64,000 bases of DNA from NCBI GenBank assembly GCA_964564915.1, contig CAZMCU010000002.1, forward strand, positions 1-64,000, written 5' to 3'. Positions 17,755-26,459 of the stretch are shown here, piece after piece. Positions within the stretch are counted from its first letter, which is position 1; each line of letters starts with the position of its first letter. The DNA comes from JAFGBM01 sp964564915 (GTDB lineage: Bacteria; Actinomycetota; Actinomycetes; Actinomycetales; Demequinaceae). The notes under the pieces were generated by a model. The model had not been told where the DNA came from, did no database searches, and was given only the letters and a program-made list of their open reading frames with translations. The position numbers were made by a program, and so were the translations under genes.

Positions 17755-18696
17755 GTGAAGGTTGTCGTCCAAGTGCCGTGCCTGAATGAAGAAGCCACCT
17801 TGCATCTCGTCCTGGAATCGATCCCCAAGAAGATCTCCGGAGTCGACTCGATTGAGATTCTTGTCATCGACGACGGTTCATCGGACGGGACGGTCGAGGT
17901 AGCGAAGGCCCACGGGGTCCAGCACATCGTGCGGCACACCCGAACCCAGGGTCTCGCCCGCTCGTTCCGCGATGGGGTGGAATATGCCCTTTCCCACGGA
18001 GCCGACATCGTCGTCAACACGGATGGGGATAACCAGTATCCGAGCGAACGGATCGGAGACCTGGTCCAACCCATCATCCGCGGAGAAGCCGACATCGTCA
18101 TCGGAGATCGTCAAACCCAGAAGATCCGGCACTTCTCGCCGTTCAAGCGGCTCATGCAACGTTTCGGATCGTGGGTCGTCAATCGCGCCGCTGGCACCCG
18201 ACTACCGGATGCCGCTTCGGGTTTTCGCGCGTACTCGCGCTACTCGCTGTATCGCCTCAACATCGTCACGACCTTCTCGTACTGCATGGAGACGATCATT
18301 CAAGCCGGGAACAAGCGCCTGGCCATCTCCTCCATTCCCATCGACACCAATCCCAAGACTCGCGAGTCGCGGCTGTTCTCCAACATGTTTCAGCACATGT
18401 CCAAGTCGGGTCAGGCCATCCTGCGGTCGTACATCATGTACAAACCATGGTCGGTCTTCGCGACGCTAACCGGCCTGCTCGCGGCCATCGGCCTCACCCC
18501 CTTTGTACGATTCGTTGTTTTGCGGCTCATGGGTGACGAGGGTAACCACCTTCAATCGTTGATCTTCGGTGTCGCCTTACTGATTGCGTCCCTTCTCGCG
18601 CTCGCGCTCGGCGTCCTATCCGATCTTCAAAAAACCAATCGAGTTCTCCAAGAAGAGGCGCTGGAGCGAATCAAGCGGCTCCAGTACGAGCGGTGA
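17755..18696 (+). CDS. family 2 glycosyltransferase, membrane-anchored
   Basis: GT-A enzyme that probably moves a sugar from a nucleotide or polyprenyl donor at the inner face of the membrane. The catalytic domain fills residues 1-230, with VQVPCLNEE at the start, EILVIDDGSSDGT as the nucleotide-binding Asp motif and the metal-binding VNTDGDNQYP. Two hydrophobic helices follow (about residues 235-258 and 275-297), a layout shared with DPM1-like and polyprenyl-phosphate glycosyltransferases. GGGAGG lies upstream of the GTG start. It overlaps the next gene by 4 nt, so genes 17755-20752 form one operon of glycan assembly. The sugar is unknown. Confidence 0.88.
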   Translation: MKVVVQVPCLNEEATLHLVLESIPKKISGVDSIEILVIDDGSSDGTVEVAKAHGVQHIVRHTRTQGLARSFRDGVEYALSHGADIVVNTDGDNQYPSERIGDLVQPIIRGEADIVIGDRQTQKIRHFSPFKRLMQRFGSWVVNRAAGTRLPDAASGFRAYSRYSLYRLNIVTTFSYCMETIIQAGNKRLAISSIPIDTNPKTRESRLFSNMFQHMSKSGQAILRSYIMYKPWSVFATLTGLLAAIGLTPFVRFVVLRLMGDEGNHLQSLIFGVALLIASLLALALGVLSDLQKTNRVLQEEALERIKRLQYER

Positions 18697-19829
18697 ACCC
18701 CTCCGACCCCGTCATTCTCGGGTGGGGCACGTATGACCGCACCCGGCACCCGCGGGTAGGAATCCTTCTCGACGGGATGGCCCAAGCCGGGGCGTCGGTC
18801 TCCGAGGTGAACGCACCCGATCGCACCTCCACGGCCCAACGCGTGGCCTACGCGCGCCATCCGTGGCGCGCGACGGGGCGCGTCTGGTCCCAGGCGAAAA
18901 CGTGGCGGCGCCTCGCGAGGGACGCGCGTCGATTCAGAAAGAGGCATTCCATCGATGCGATGCTCGTCGGTTACCTGGGGCACTTCGACGTCATCGCTGC
19001 GCGCCTCCGCTTCCCGCGAACGACGATCGTGCTCGACCACTTGGTATTTGCGGAAGACACCGCTTCCGACCGTGGGATTGGCGGGCGATTCACGGCGTGG
19101 GCCCTTCGACGGCTCGACCGGCTTGCCCTCCGTAGTGCCACCCTCATCCTCCTCGACACCGACGAGCACCGCCACCTCGTCCCGCGACGCATGCGAGCCA
19201 AGACCCTGGTGATTCCCGTTGGAGCACCCGACATGTGGTTCTCCGCCGGGGTCGCGCGACTATCTGCCCCCGGTCAGGGCCCCGCGCACCCGCTCCGTGT
19301 CGTGTTCTACGGGCTCTTCACCCCCCTTCAAGGCACCCCCACGATTGCCTCGGCTCTCACGCTCCTGTGGGAACGCGGAGTCAGGGTTGAGGCGACGATC
19401 ATCGGCACGGGCCAGGACGAAGACGCGGCACAGGCGGCACTCGGTACGACCCCGGTCCTGTGGCACCGCTGGATCCAACCCGACGACCTTCCCTCGCTCG
19501 TCGCCTCGCACGACGTCTGCTTGGGAATCTTCGGAACATCGGCCAAGGCCTCCAGGGTTGTTCCGAATAAGGTGTACCAAGGGCTCGCAGCGGGATGTGC
19601 CGTGATCACGTCCGACACGGAGTGCCAGCGCACGGTGCTCCAGGACTCCGTCGTCTACGTCCCGCCGGGAGACGCCTCCGCACTCGCGGATGCCATCGCC
19701 GCCCTTTCCGAGGACCGGGACCGGCTCGCTTCGATCGCGGCTCGGGGAACCGCGTTCGCTCGTGAGCACTTCACGCCCATCGTCCTGGGAGAGGTCCTGT
19801 GCGACCGGATCCGGGAGATCGGGCGGTGA
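18693..19829 (+). CDS. glycosyltransferase, GT4-like (GT-B fold)
   Basis: A 378-residue protein with two Rossmann-like halves. The C-terminal half resembles glycosyltransferase group 1: VVFYGLFTPLQGTPTIASAL, then ATIIGTGQDE, WIQPDDLPSLVASHDVCLGIFG and the donor-binding region NKVYQGLAAGCAVITSDTE. The N-terminal half has several Arg-rich segments (HPWRATGRV, RLARDARRFRKRH) that could dock to the membrane. It is coupled to the GT2 gene before it and the flippase-like gene after it by 4-nt overlaps. Acceptor and sugar are not predictable. Confidence 0.85.
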   Translation: MNPSDPVILGWGTYDRTRHPRVGILLDGMAQAGASVSEVNAPDRTSTAQRVAYARHPWRATGRVWSQAKTWRRLARDARRFRKRHSIDAMLVGYLGHFDVIAARLRFPRTTIVLDHLVFAEDTASDRGIGGRFTAWALRRLDRLALRSATLILLDTDEHRHLVPRRMRAKTLVIPVGAPDMWFSAGVARLSAPGQGPAHPLRVVFYGLFTPLQGTPTIASALTLLWERGVRVEATIIGTGQDEDAAQAALGTTPVLWHRWIQPDDLPSLVASHDVCLGIFGTSAKASRVVPNKVYQGLAAGCAVITSDTECQRTVLQDSVVYVPPGDASALADAIAALSEDRDRLASIAARGTAFAREHFTPIVLGEVLCDRIREIGR

Positions 19830-20752
19830 GACGCCTCTTCGCGCTCGCGCGCAATCCCGTCGTTCGACTCCTCTTCTTGCTGGCCGCCGTCGGGCTCGCC
19901 GCATGGGCCATCGCTCGGGACTGGGCCTCCGTCACCGCGGCGCTCGATCGTATGGATGCTCGGCTGGTCTGCCTCGCCGTAGCCCTGTCGTTTGTCTATG
20001 TCGCCGCGTCGATGCAGTCCTGGCGTTCGGTCATGGCCGACGTTGGTTCTCCGCTCAACCTTCGTTCCTCCGCCGACGTCTTTCTCGTCAGCCAAATGGG
20101 TAAATACGTTCCCGGTGGGGTGTGGAACGTCGTCGCGGGTGCGGAACTCGCGCGGGACCGCGGCGTCTCACGCGCCCGCGCCGCGGGAGCCCTTGCCATG
20201 ACGATGCTCGTTTCCGTTGTCGTCGGGATTGCCATCGTGGGTGTCGGAGCCACCTTCGCTCCGCACGGCCTACCCGGATGGGTTCGCCTGGGGGGCCTTG
20301 CCACACCGGTTGCCCTCTACTTCCTTACGCCTCAAGCGCTGACACGCGCCCTCACCTTCCTCCTTCGACTGGTCAAGCGGCCGGGAGCAGCGGAGCACTT
20401 TTCGACTCGTGGGGTGACGATGGCATCGTTATGGTCGGCCATCGCCTGGGTGATGGCTGGACTGCAAGTGTGGGTGCTCGGGGTCGGTCTTGGCCTCGAC
20501 GCGACGCTTGGGACGTTGACCGTTGCGATTGCGGGATTCGCGGCGGCGTGGCTCGTCGGGCTGGCGATCCTCTTCCTCCCAGCGGGGGTGGGTGCACGCG
20601 AACTCGTGCTGTTCCCGGTTTTCGCTCATTACCTCGATCAGCCCACGATCGTTGTCCTCGTGATCGCCTCTCGCGTGCTCTTCACGATCGCGGACGCGGT
20701 AAGCGCCGCGATTCCCCTCCTCGCGCGGCGGCGCACGAGGCTCCAGGACTAG
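19826..20752 (+). CDS. flippase-like integral membrane protein (UPF0104/LPG-synthase TM family)
   Basis: A 308-residue protein with about eight transmembrane helices. The family pattern FLVSQMGKYVPGGVWNVVAG and GVGARELVLFP near the C-terminus match the lysylphosphatidylglycerol synthase transmembrane region (AglD2/UPF0104), often linked to polyprenyl glycan export; catalytic lysyl-transfer domains are absent. GTG 19826 is chosen because GTGA overlaps the previous stop and the downstream sequence starts with the first basic and hydrophobic segment. A role in moving or presenting lipid-linked sugars made by the upstream glycosyltransferases is inferred. Its stop overlaps the rfbB stop tail to tail (CTAG). 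Confidence 0.8.
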   Translation: MRRLFALARNPVVRLLFLLAAVGLAAWAIARDWASVTAALDRMDARLVCLAVALSFVYVAASMQSWRSVMADVGSPLNLRSSADVFLVSQMGKYVPGGVWNVVAGAELARDRGVSRARAAGALAMTMLVSVVVGIAIVGVGATFAPHGLPGWVRLGGLATPVALYFLTPQALTRALTFLLRLVKRPGAAEHFSTRGVTMASLWSAIAWVMAGLQVWVLGVGLGLDATLGTLTVAIAGFAAAWLVGLAILFLPAGVGARELVLFPVFAHYLDQPTIVVLVIASRVLFTIADAVSAAIPLLARRRTRLQD

Positions 20753-21741
20753 CGCCCCAAACGGGCGTAGCGCTCCTCGGCCTCGGCCTTCTGCGCCCGC
20801 CACCATGGTTCGTGACCGCGATACCAGGCCACGGTGTCAGCGAGGCCACTAGCGAAATCCGGGAATCGTGGTTCCCAGCCGAGCTCGTTCCGCAGCAGAG
20901 AAGCATCGATCGCGTACCGCAGGTCATGTCCCGGCCGATCGGCAACATGGTCGTACGCATCCCGGGGTTGACCCATCGCCTCAAGAATCATCTCGATGAC
21001 GGTCTTGTTGTTGAGTTCCCCATCGGCGCCGATGAGGTAGGTCTCGCCGATTCGGCCCTTCTCGATGATCGTCCAGACCGCGGAGTTGTGGTCGTCGACG
21101 TGAATCCAGTCGCGGACGTTCAGTCCCGCCCCGTAGAGCTTGGGTCGCACCCCGTCGATGATGTTGGTGATCTGCCGTGGGATGAATTTCTCGACGTGCT
21201 GAAGGGGGCCGTAGTTGTTCGAACAGTTCGAGATGGTTGCTTGGACCCCGAACGACCGCACCCACGCCCGCACGAGGAGATCGGATCCCGCTTTGGTCGC
21301 GGAGTAGGGGCTCGACGGGTTATACGGTGTCGTCGGAGTGAACTTGGCGGGGTCATCGAGTTCGAGATCCCCGTAGACCTCGTCGGTCGAAATGTGGTGG
21401 AACCGGGTGCCGTGCCTCCGGACCGCTTCGAGAAGCGTAAAGGTCCCAACGAGGTTGGTGTGAATGAAGGGAGAGGGATCGTCCAAGGAGTTGTCGTTGT
21501 GGGACTCCGCGGCGAAGTGAACCACGATGTCAGCGTCGCGAACCAATTCGTCGACGATGTCGGGGTTGGCGATATCCCCCTGAACCAAACCCACCCGATC
21601 GTCTGACGGCAAGGAATCCGCATGTCCCGCGTAAGTCAACGCATCCACGACGGTCACGATCGCGTCGGGCTTGGACTCCAGTGTGAAGCGAACGAAGTTG
21701 GATCCAATGAACCCGGCCCCGCCGGTCACGAGCACCTTCAT
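20749..21741 (-). CDS. rfbB: dTDP-glucose 4,6-dehydratase
   Basis: Second step of dTDP-L-rhamnose synthesis. An extended SDR enzyme of 330 residues: NAD-binding GGAGFIGSNFVR at the N-terminus, STDEVYGDLE with the catalytic Thr-Asp-Glu, and YSATKAGSDLLV with the active YxxxK. NCSNNYGPLQHVEKFIPR and VRDWIHVDDH are typical of RfbB/RmlB. The gene is overlapped by 4 nt by rfbC, which precedes it on the same strand, so the two are cotranscribed. Confidence 0.97.
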   Translation of the reverse strand: MKVLVTGGAGFIGSNFVRFTLESKPDAIVTVVDALTYAGHADSLPSDDRVGLVQGDIANPDIVDELVRDADIVVHFAAESHNDNSLDDPSPFIHTNLVGTFTLLEAVRRHGTRFHHISTDEVYGDLELDDPAKFTPTTPYNPSSPYSATKAGSDLLVRAWVRSFGVQATISNCSNNYGPLQHVEKFIPRQITNIIDGVRPKLYGAGLNVRDWIHVDDHNSAVWTIIEKGRIGETYLIGADGELNNKTVIEMILEAMGQPRDAYDHVADRPGHDLRYAIDASLLRNELGWEPRFPDFASGLADTVAWYRGHEPWWRAQKAEAEERYARLGR

Positions 21742-22349
21742 AGCGTCCTCCTAAAGTCCCTCACGAGCCCATGCGTGGGTAGCAATCCGGACGACGCGGC
21801 TTCGGCGAGACTCGGTGCGGCCGCATCTTTCTCCGACAGCTCGGGAACGATGGGGGAACCGTCCCGGCTATTCGATGGCCACTCGATTCCCAGAGCGGGA
21901 TCGAGGGGATGGATCCCATGCTCGCGCTCGGGCGCGTACGGGGTAGAACACAAGTAGATGACGGTCGAGCCATCGGCGAGCGCCATGAAGGCGTGCCCCA
22001 GCCCCTCGCTGAGATACACGGCGCGTCGGGTCTCGTCGTCGAGAAGCACCGAGTCCCACTGCCCGAACGTTGGCGAGCCCACCCGAATGTCGACGACGAC
22101 ATCCAGGACCGCCCCCTTGGCGCACGTCACGTATTTCGCCTGCCCGGGAGGCACATCGGCGAAATGGATGCCCCGCACGACACCAGCGGCGGACACGGAC
22201 AGATTCGCCTGACCGAGGCTCAAGGAGTGCCCAACGGTTTGCCCGAAGAGCGACTCTTTGAACCACTCCAAGAAGACGCCTCGGGGGTCACCCAACTGCC
22301 GGGGCGTGATCTCCCACGCCCCGTCGATTCCTAGCGCGCGGTAATCCAC
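21738..22349 (-). CDS. rfbC: dTDP-4-dehydrorhamnose 3,5-epimerase
   Basis: Third step of dTDP-L-rhamnose synthesis. The cupin-fold protein of 203 residues shows DPRGVFLEWFKESLF, the family core VVRGIHFADVPPGQAKYVTC with the catalytic His, VVVDIRVGSPTFGQW and SEGLGHAFMALADGSTVIYL. GTG 22349 is chosen because GGGAGGTGAC stands directly upstream and the residues before it are not family-like. It is divergent from rfbD, with 56 nt between the starts. Confidence 0.95.
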   Translation of the reverse strand: MDYRALGIDGAWEITPRQLGDPRGVFLEWFKESLFGQTVGHSLSLGQANLSVSAAGVVRGIHFADVPPGQAKYVTCAKGAVLDVVVDIRVGSPTFGQWDSVLLDDETRRAVYLSEGLGHAFMALADGSTVIYLCSTPYAPEREHGIHPLDPALGIEWPSNSRDGSPIVPELSEKDAAAPSLAEAASSGLLPTHGLVRDFRRTL

Positions 22350-22392
22350 GTCACCTCCCAGGCAGTCCAGACTACCGGTCCCTCTCAAGCAC

Positions 22393-22398
22393 TACGCT
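22393..22398 (+). promoter_or_regulatory. -10 element of rfbD
   Basis: TACGCT lies 7 nt before the GTG of rfbD and no ribosome site is present, so the mRNA probably starts at the GTG. Confidence 0.5.
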
Positions 22399-22405
22399 TG
22401 CGTAC

Positions 22406-23272
22406 GTGCGAATCAATGAGACGACATGGCATGTGACCGGGGCCTACGGAATGCTCGGGTCGGACCTGGTCGGAGTTCTGCGCGCGAAGGGTGCGAAGGT
22501 CGCAGAATCCGACCGCGACACCTTGGACATCTCGGACGCCGAAGCGGTGTCCGAGAAGGTCGCGGGAGCCGACATCGTGGTGAACTGCGCCGCGTATACC
22601 GCGGTCGACGCCGCCGAGGCCGAGGAGGATTTGGCCCTTGTCGTCAACGGAAACGGACCGGGTGTCCTCGCGCGCGAGTGTGCGAAGGCCGGCACGCGCC
22701 TGATCCACGTCTCCACCGATTACGTCTTCTCCGGCGTGGCAAGCGAGCCCTATTCGGAAGACTCCGCACTCGACCCCCGCAGCGCCTACGGCCGCACGAA
22801 GGCCGAAGGGGAGCGAGAAGTTCTCGCGTCGAAGGCGGATGCCCTCATCGTGAGGACCGCGGCTCTCTACGGCGCGCGGGGAACGTGCTTCCCCCGGACC
22901 ATCGCGAAGGCCGGGCGCGAGCGCGGATCTCTCCGGGTTGTCGATGACCAAATCACCCAACCGACATGGACGAAGGACCTCGCCGACCTGATCCTTCGCC
23001 TCGTCGAGGCGGACGCTCCGACCGGGATCTACCACGGAACATCGTCCGATCAGACGTCATGGTTCGGTTTCGCGAAGGAAATCGTGAGGACCGTCGGCCT
23101 CGGTGACATCGTGTCACCCTGCGCCACGTCCGACTTTCCCCGTCCCGCCACCCGACCCGCGTATTCCGTCCTCAAACACGACACCCTCGTGGCCGCCGGG
23201 GTCGAGCCGATCGGGAACTGGCTCGATCGTTGGCACGTCGCCGCTCCGACCGTCCTCGCCGGGCTCACGTAA
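22406..23272 (+). CDS. rfbD: dTDP-4-dehydrorhamnose reductase
   Basis: Last step of dTDP-L-rhamnose synthesis, NADPH dependent. The 288-residue extended SDR begins TWHVTGAYGMLGSDLV (nucleotide site). It carries NCAAYTAVDAAEAE, LIHVSTDYVFSG and YGRTKAEGE, whose Tyr and Lys are catalytic. TYGARGT-like LYGARGTCFPR and DQITQPTW follow. It is transcribed away from rfbC and towards rfbA, with a 34-nt convergent gap. Confidence 0.95.
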   Translation: MRINETTWHVTGAYGMLGSDLVGVLRAKGAKVAESDRDTLDISDAEAVSEKVAGADIVVNCAAYTAVDAAEAEEDLALVVNGNGPGVLARECAKAGTRLIHVSTDYVFSGVASEPYSEDSALDPRSAYGRTKAEGEREVLASKADALIVRTAALYGARGTCFPRTIAKAGRERGSLRVVDDQITQPTWTKDLADLILRLVEADAPTGIYHGTSSDQTSWFGFAKEIVRTVGLGDIVSPCATSDFPRPATRPAYSVLKHDTLVAAGVEPIGNWLDRWHVAAPTVLAGLT

Positions 23273-23306
23273 CAACCCGCTGGTCGCTTCGTTCTCTGAT
23301 CGACGT

Positions 23307-24170
23307 CTACTGGTCGAGCAAGCGGAGCAGGTACTGCCCGTAGCCCGACTTGGCGAGCTTGCCCGCCCGGTCACGCAACTCGTCGTCCGTCAGGAAACCC
23401 CTGCGCCACGACACTTCCTCCGGCGAACCGATGCTCAGTCCCTGCCGGTGCTCGACGGTCTGGACAAATTGCGCGGCGTCAATGAGGGAATCGAAGGTTC
23501 CGGTGTCGAGCCACGCCGTACCCCGCGGAAGAACCTCGACCCGCAACTTTCCACGTTCGAGGTAGTGACGATTGACATCGGTGATCTCGTACTCACCCCG
23601 AGCGGACGGTTGAAGGTCCCGCGCAATTTGAAGTACCTCGTTGTCATAGAAATACAAGCCCGGAACCGCAAAGTTCGACCGCGGCTTCGTCGGCTTCTCC
23701 TCAAGCGAGAGTGCCGTACCCGATTCGTCGAACTCCACCACCCCGTAGGACGTGGGGTCCGCGACCCGGTAGGCGAAGACCGCGGCCCCGTCGATGGTCG
23801 AGAAGCGGTCGAGCGTTTGTCCCAACCCGGGGCCATAGAAGATGTTGTCCCCCAGAACGAGAGCGGCCGCCTCCTCACCGACGAACTCGGCTCCGACCGT
23901 GAACGCCTGCGCGAGTCCCTTCGGCTCCGGCTGGACCGCATATGAAATCGAGATCCCGAATTGCGAACCGTCCCGTAGAAGCCTCTGAAACTGCTCCGCT
24001 TCGTGAGGCGTCGTGATCACCAGAACGTCCCGTATCCCCGCGAGGATGAGGGTCGAAAGCGGGTAGTAGATCATCGGCTTGTCGTACACCGGAACCAACT
24101 GCTTGCTGACACCCATCGTGATGGGGTGAAGCCGTGTGCCGGAACCGCCGGCCAGGATGATGCCTCGCAT
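23307..24170 (-). CDS. rfbA: glucose-1-phosphate thymidylyltransferase
   Basis: First step of dTDP-L-rhamnose synthesis: dTTP plus glucose-1-phosphate gives dTDP-glucose. Starting at ATG 24170 the protein is 287 residues. The family N-terminus MRGIILAGGSGTRLHP and SKQLVPVYDKPMIYYPLS are complete, and LGDNIFYGPGL and KPTKPRSNFAVPGLYFYD follow. An in-frame upstream start would add seven residues that are not family-like. CAGACT lies 6 nt before the ATG. It begins just after the end of the glycosyltransferase gene on the same strand. Confidence 0.96.
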   Translation of the reverse strand: MRGIILAGGSGTRLHPITMGVSKQLVPVYDKPMIYYPLSTLILAGIRDVLVITTPHEAEQFQRLLRDGSQFGISISYAVQPEPKGLAQAFTVGAEFVGEEAAALVLGDNIFYGPGLGQTLDRFSTIDGAAVFAYRVADPTSYGVVEFDESGTALSLEEKPTKPRSNFAVPGLYFYDNEVLQIARDLQPSARGEYEITDVNRHYLERGKLRVEVLPRGTAWLDTGTFDSLIDAAQFVQTVEHRQGLSIGSPEEVSWRRGFLTDDELRDRAGKLAKSGYGQYLLRLLDQ

Positions 24171-24174
24171 CCGG

Positions 24175-25050
24175 CTAGTCTGCCCTAGCACGGCGGGCGG
24201 CCGCTACTTCCGATCTCTCGCGGAGTCGCAACCCGAGTCCGAGCGCGGCGCGTAGCGGTGCCTGATACCAGTGGGGGTACACCAGCGAGACGTAGCGAGT
24301 GGCGGACTCGTGGTGGGCACGGATCATGGGAGCCGGATCGGCGCGCCACGTGTGGCCCCCAAGGTGAGTGACAATGGCCTCCGGCACCCACCGACATCGG
24401 AAGCCTCGCTGACCCAATCGTCGGCATAGGTCGACATCCTCCATGAACATGAAGAAGCCTTCGTCGAACCCGCCGACGGCTTCGAAAGCCTCCCGACGCA
24501 CCACCAGGCACGACCCCGACAACCACCCCACGTCCTTCGCTCCCTCGTTGGGGTCGATCGCCGTTCGATATCGCGTGCTCCACGGGTTGCCCGACCATAC
24601 GCGACCGAAGATCGCGTGCCCCGCCCCGAGCCACAAGGAGGGAAGCGGCCGAGCCGAGGGGTACACCTGCCCGTCGGGTTCAAGAATCCGGGGACCGACG
24701 GCGGCGATCATGGGATCCTCGTCGCCCGCGCGGACTAGGGCGAGGAGCGAACCGTGATCGAATTCAATATCCGCGTTGCACACCGCGATCCAGGGTGCCG
24801 AACCCCGCCGCACCCCGGCGTTCGCGGCGGCCCCATATCCGAGATTCTGAGGCATCTGGTGAAATCGCACCTTTCGCTCGCGTGCGACCTCCCTGGCCGT
24901 ACGCTCGGGTGACGCGGAATCGACGACGATCACCGAGGCGATGGCCCCCGCCCCCGGGACCGAGTCGAGGAAGGTACCGAGGGTCGAACCCGGGTTGTAC
25001 GTCACCACAACGACGTCAAGGGGAGGGACGACGCTCGTCGACGGGGTCAC
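24175..25050 (-). CDS. family 2 glycosyltransferase, rhamnosyltransferase-like
   Basis: GT2 enzyme of about 291 residues. It has LDVVVVTYNPGSTLGTFL at the start, VIVVDSASPERT, the NLGYGAAANAGVRR stretch and CNADIEFDHG as the metal-binding DxD-like site. GAKDVGWLSGSCLVVRREAF and FFMFMEDVDLCRRL are shared with WbbL-type enzymes that add rhamnose to GlcNAc-diphospho-polyprenol. Next to four dTDP-rhamnose genes that assignment is attractive but inferred. GTG 25050 is preferred to an ATG eight codons earlier because it lies 8 nt after a TAGGCT element. Confidence 0.85.
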   Translation of the reverse strand: MTPSTSVVPPLDVVVVTYNPGSTLGTFLDSVPGAGAIASVIVVDSASPERTAREVARERKVRFHQMPQNLGYGAAANAGVRRGSAPWIAVCNADIEFDHGSLLALVRAGDEDPMIAAVGPRILEPDGQVYPSARPLPSLWLGAGHAIFGRVWSGNPWSTRYRTAIDPNEGAKDVGWLSGSCLVVRREAFEAVGGFDEGFFMFMEDVDLCRRLGQRGFRCRWVPEAIVTHLGGHTWRADPAPMIRAHHESATRYVSLVYPHWYQAPLRAALGLGLRLRERSEVAAARRARAD

Positions 25051-25058
25051 AATTCCCC

Positions 25059-25064
25059 AGCCTA
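25059..25064 (-). promoter_or_regulatory. -10 element before the rhamnosyltransferase-like gene
   Basis: TAGGCT on the minus strand stands 8 nt upstream of the GTG at 25050 without a ribosome site in between. Confidence 0.4.
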
Positions 25065-25094
25065 ACGGGAGCATCCCTCAGCGCGGTTATGGGG

Positions 25095-25180
25095 TGGTGC
25101 GCGAGGGGGGACTTGAACCCCCACGCCCTTGCGGGCACCGGCACCTGAAGCCGGCGCGTCTGCCATTCCGCCACTCGCGC
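25095..25180 (-). tRNA. tRNA-Leu(CAG)
   Basis: An 86-nt class II tRNA with a long variable arm. The acceptor stem GCGCGAG pairs with CTCGCGC; the anticodon stem CCGGC/GCCGG encloses TTCAGGT with anticodon CAG (Leu codon CUG). GGTTCAAGTCC is the T loop. The ACCA 3' end is encoded. Confidence 0.97.
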
Positions 25181-25215
25181 GTGACGCAGAACTCTAGCAC
25201 GGAAGCCCCTGCCGA

Positions 25216-25221
25216 TACGAT
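25216..25221 (+). promoter_or_regulatory. -10 element of the fhaA-pstP-rodA-pbpA-pknA operon
   Basis: TACGAT lies exactly 7 nt before the fhaA ATG with no ribosome site, implying a leaderless first cistron for the kinase operon. Confidence 0.5.
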
Positions 25222-25228
25222 TTGACCT

Positions 25229-25936
25229 ATGGGTGTACTCGACCGCTTTGAGCGAGGCGTTGAGAACGTGGTCAATACCGCGTTCGCGAAGACGTTTCGC
25301 GCGAGCGTCAAACCCGTCGAGCTGGTTTCCGCGCTCCGGAAGGAAGCGGATTCGAAGGCCGCCGCCGTCGATCACAACAGGACCGTTATCCCCAATCTCT
25401 ACGACATTCGGTTGAGCGTTGCGGACTACAAAGCGGTTGTGGATTGGGGAGAAGACGCCCTTCGACAAGAGTTCGAGGATTCGCTCAAGGACCACGCCAA
25501 CTTTCAGCGGTACGCCCTCGTCGGGGCCTTGAGCGTTCGCTTCCTCAAAGACGACACCCTGTCGACCGGGCGATTTGCCATCTCGTCTCGCTCCAGCAGG
25601 GGCGCGGCCGTCGCCGCGAGCCCGTCAACCCAAAACTCGCGTCATCCCTTGATCGATATCGACGGGCAGCGCTACCACCTCACGGGAGAGGTCACCATCG
25701 TCGGGCGGGGTAGCGAGGCGGACATCGTGGTGAATGACAGCGGGGTGAGTCGACAACACGTCAAGTTCGAGGTGACCGACTTCGGCACCATTCTGATCGA
25801 CCTCGGCTCGACGAACGGCACCTTCGTCGAGGACCAGCGAATCAAGGAAGCCACGCTCCTCGACGGCAACGCCATCACGATCGGACGCACAACCATCATG
25901 TACTGGGATGGCCTACTGTCGGGGGGCGATGCCTGA
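25229..25936 (+). CDS. fhaA: FHA domain protein FhaA (DUF3662 plus FHA)
   Basis: Phosphothreonine reader of the cell-wall kinase network. Residues 1-115 form the DUF3662 domain (MGVLDRFERGVENVVNTAF and LYDIRLS). After a Ser/Ala linker, residues 150-225 form an FHA domain with GRGSEADIVV, the SRQHVKFE core and DLGSTNGTFV. At 235 residues it is compact compared with mycobacterial FhaA because the linker is short. In Mycobacterium FhaA binds the phosphorylated pseudokinase domain of MviN; a separate pseudokinase is encoded at 59417. It overlaps fhaB and heads the operon. Confidence 0.93.
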   Translation: MGVLDRFERGVENVVNTAFAKTFRASVKPVELVSALRKEADSKAAAVDHNRTVIPNLYDIRLSVADYKAVVDWGEDALRQEFEDSLKDHANFQRYALVGALSVRFLKDDTLSTGRFAISSRSSRGAAVAASPSTQNSRHPLIDIDGQRYHLTGEVTIVGRGSEADIVVNDSGVSRQHVKFEVTDFGTILIDLGSTNGTFVEDQRIKEATLLDGNAITIGRTTIMYWDGLLSGGDA

Positions 25937-26459
25937 CATGGGGCAACTCTCGCTGACCCTGCTCCGGCTCGGATTCCTCGGCCTCCTGTGGGCCCTGGTG
26001 CTGTCCGCTGTCGCGGTTCTTCGCGCCGACGTATACGGAACGCGAATCGTCGCGCGGGGAAGGGGCCTATCCTCTCGGGCTCGCTCCGGCCCCCCCGCCA
26101 CGGTCGTCGCCCCCTCTCGCGTGAGCACCAACGTCAAGGCCGGGTCGCGATCGAAGACCCCCCAAGAGGTTCCGTTACACCTCGCAGTCGTCGCGGGGGC
26201 GATGGAGGGAACGACGATTCCGTTGGCCGCCGCCCCCGTCACGATCGGTCGGGCTCCCACCTCGACACTCGTCATCGACGACGATTTCTGCTCCGCTCGC
26301 CACGCTCGCCTGTACCGTGATGGTGACGCGTGGTGGATCGAGGATCTTGGTTCGACCAACGGGACGTTCCTCGACGACGCCCGGTTGTACGACCCCGTCG
26401 AGGCAACGCCGGGCATGCGCATCCGCATTGGAGCGACCGAAATGGAGGTCAGGGCCTAG
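25929..26459 (+). CDS. fhaB: FHA domain protein FhaB, membrane-anchored
   Basis: A 176-residue protein with one N-terminal transmembrane helix (LRLGFLGLLWALVLSAV), a basic Ser/Pro linker and a C-terminal FHA domain. That domain shows TIGRAPTSTLVI, CSARHARLYR and DLGSTNGTFL. It is the FhaB/FipA type that sits before pstP in actinobacteria and links the kinases to division proteins. ATG 25929 overlaps the fhaA stop; an ATG three codons later is also possible. The stop is directly followed by the pstP ATG. Confidence 0.9.
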   Translation: MPDMGQLSLTLLRLGFLGLLWALVLSAVAVLRADVYGTRIVARGRGLSSRARSGPPATVVAPSRVSTNVKAGSRSKTPQEVPLHLAVVAGAMEGTTIPLAAAPVTIGRAPTSTLVIDDDFCSARHARLYRDGDAWWIEDLGSTNGTFLDDARLYDPVEATPGMRIRIGATEMEVRA

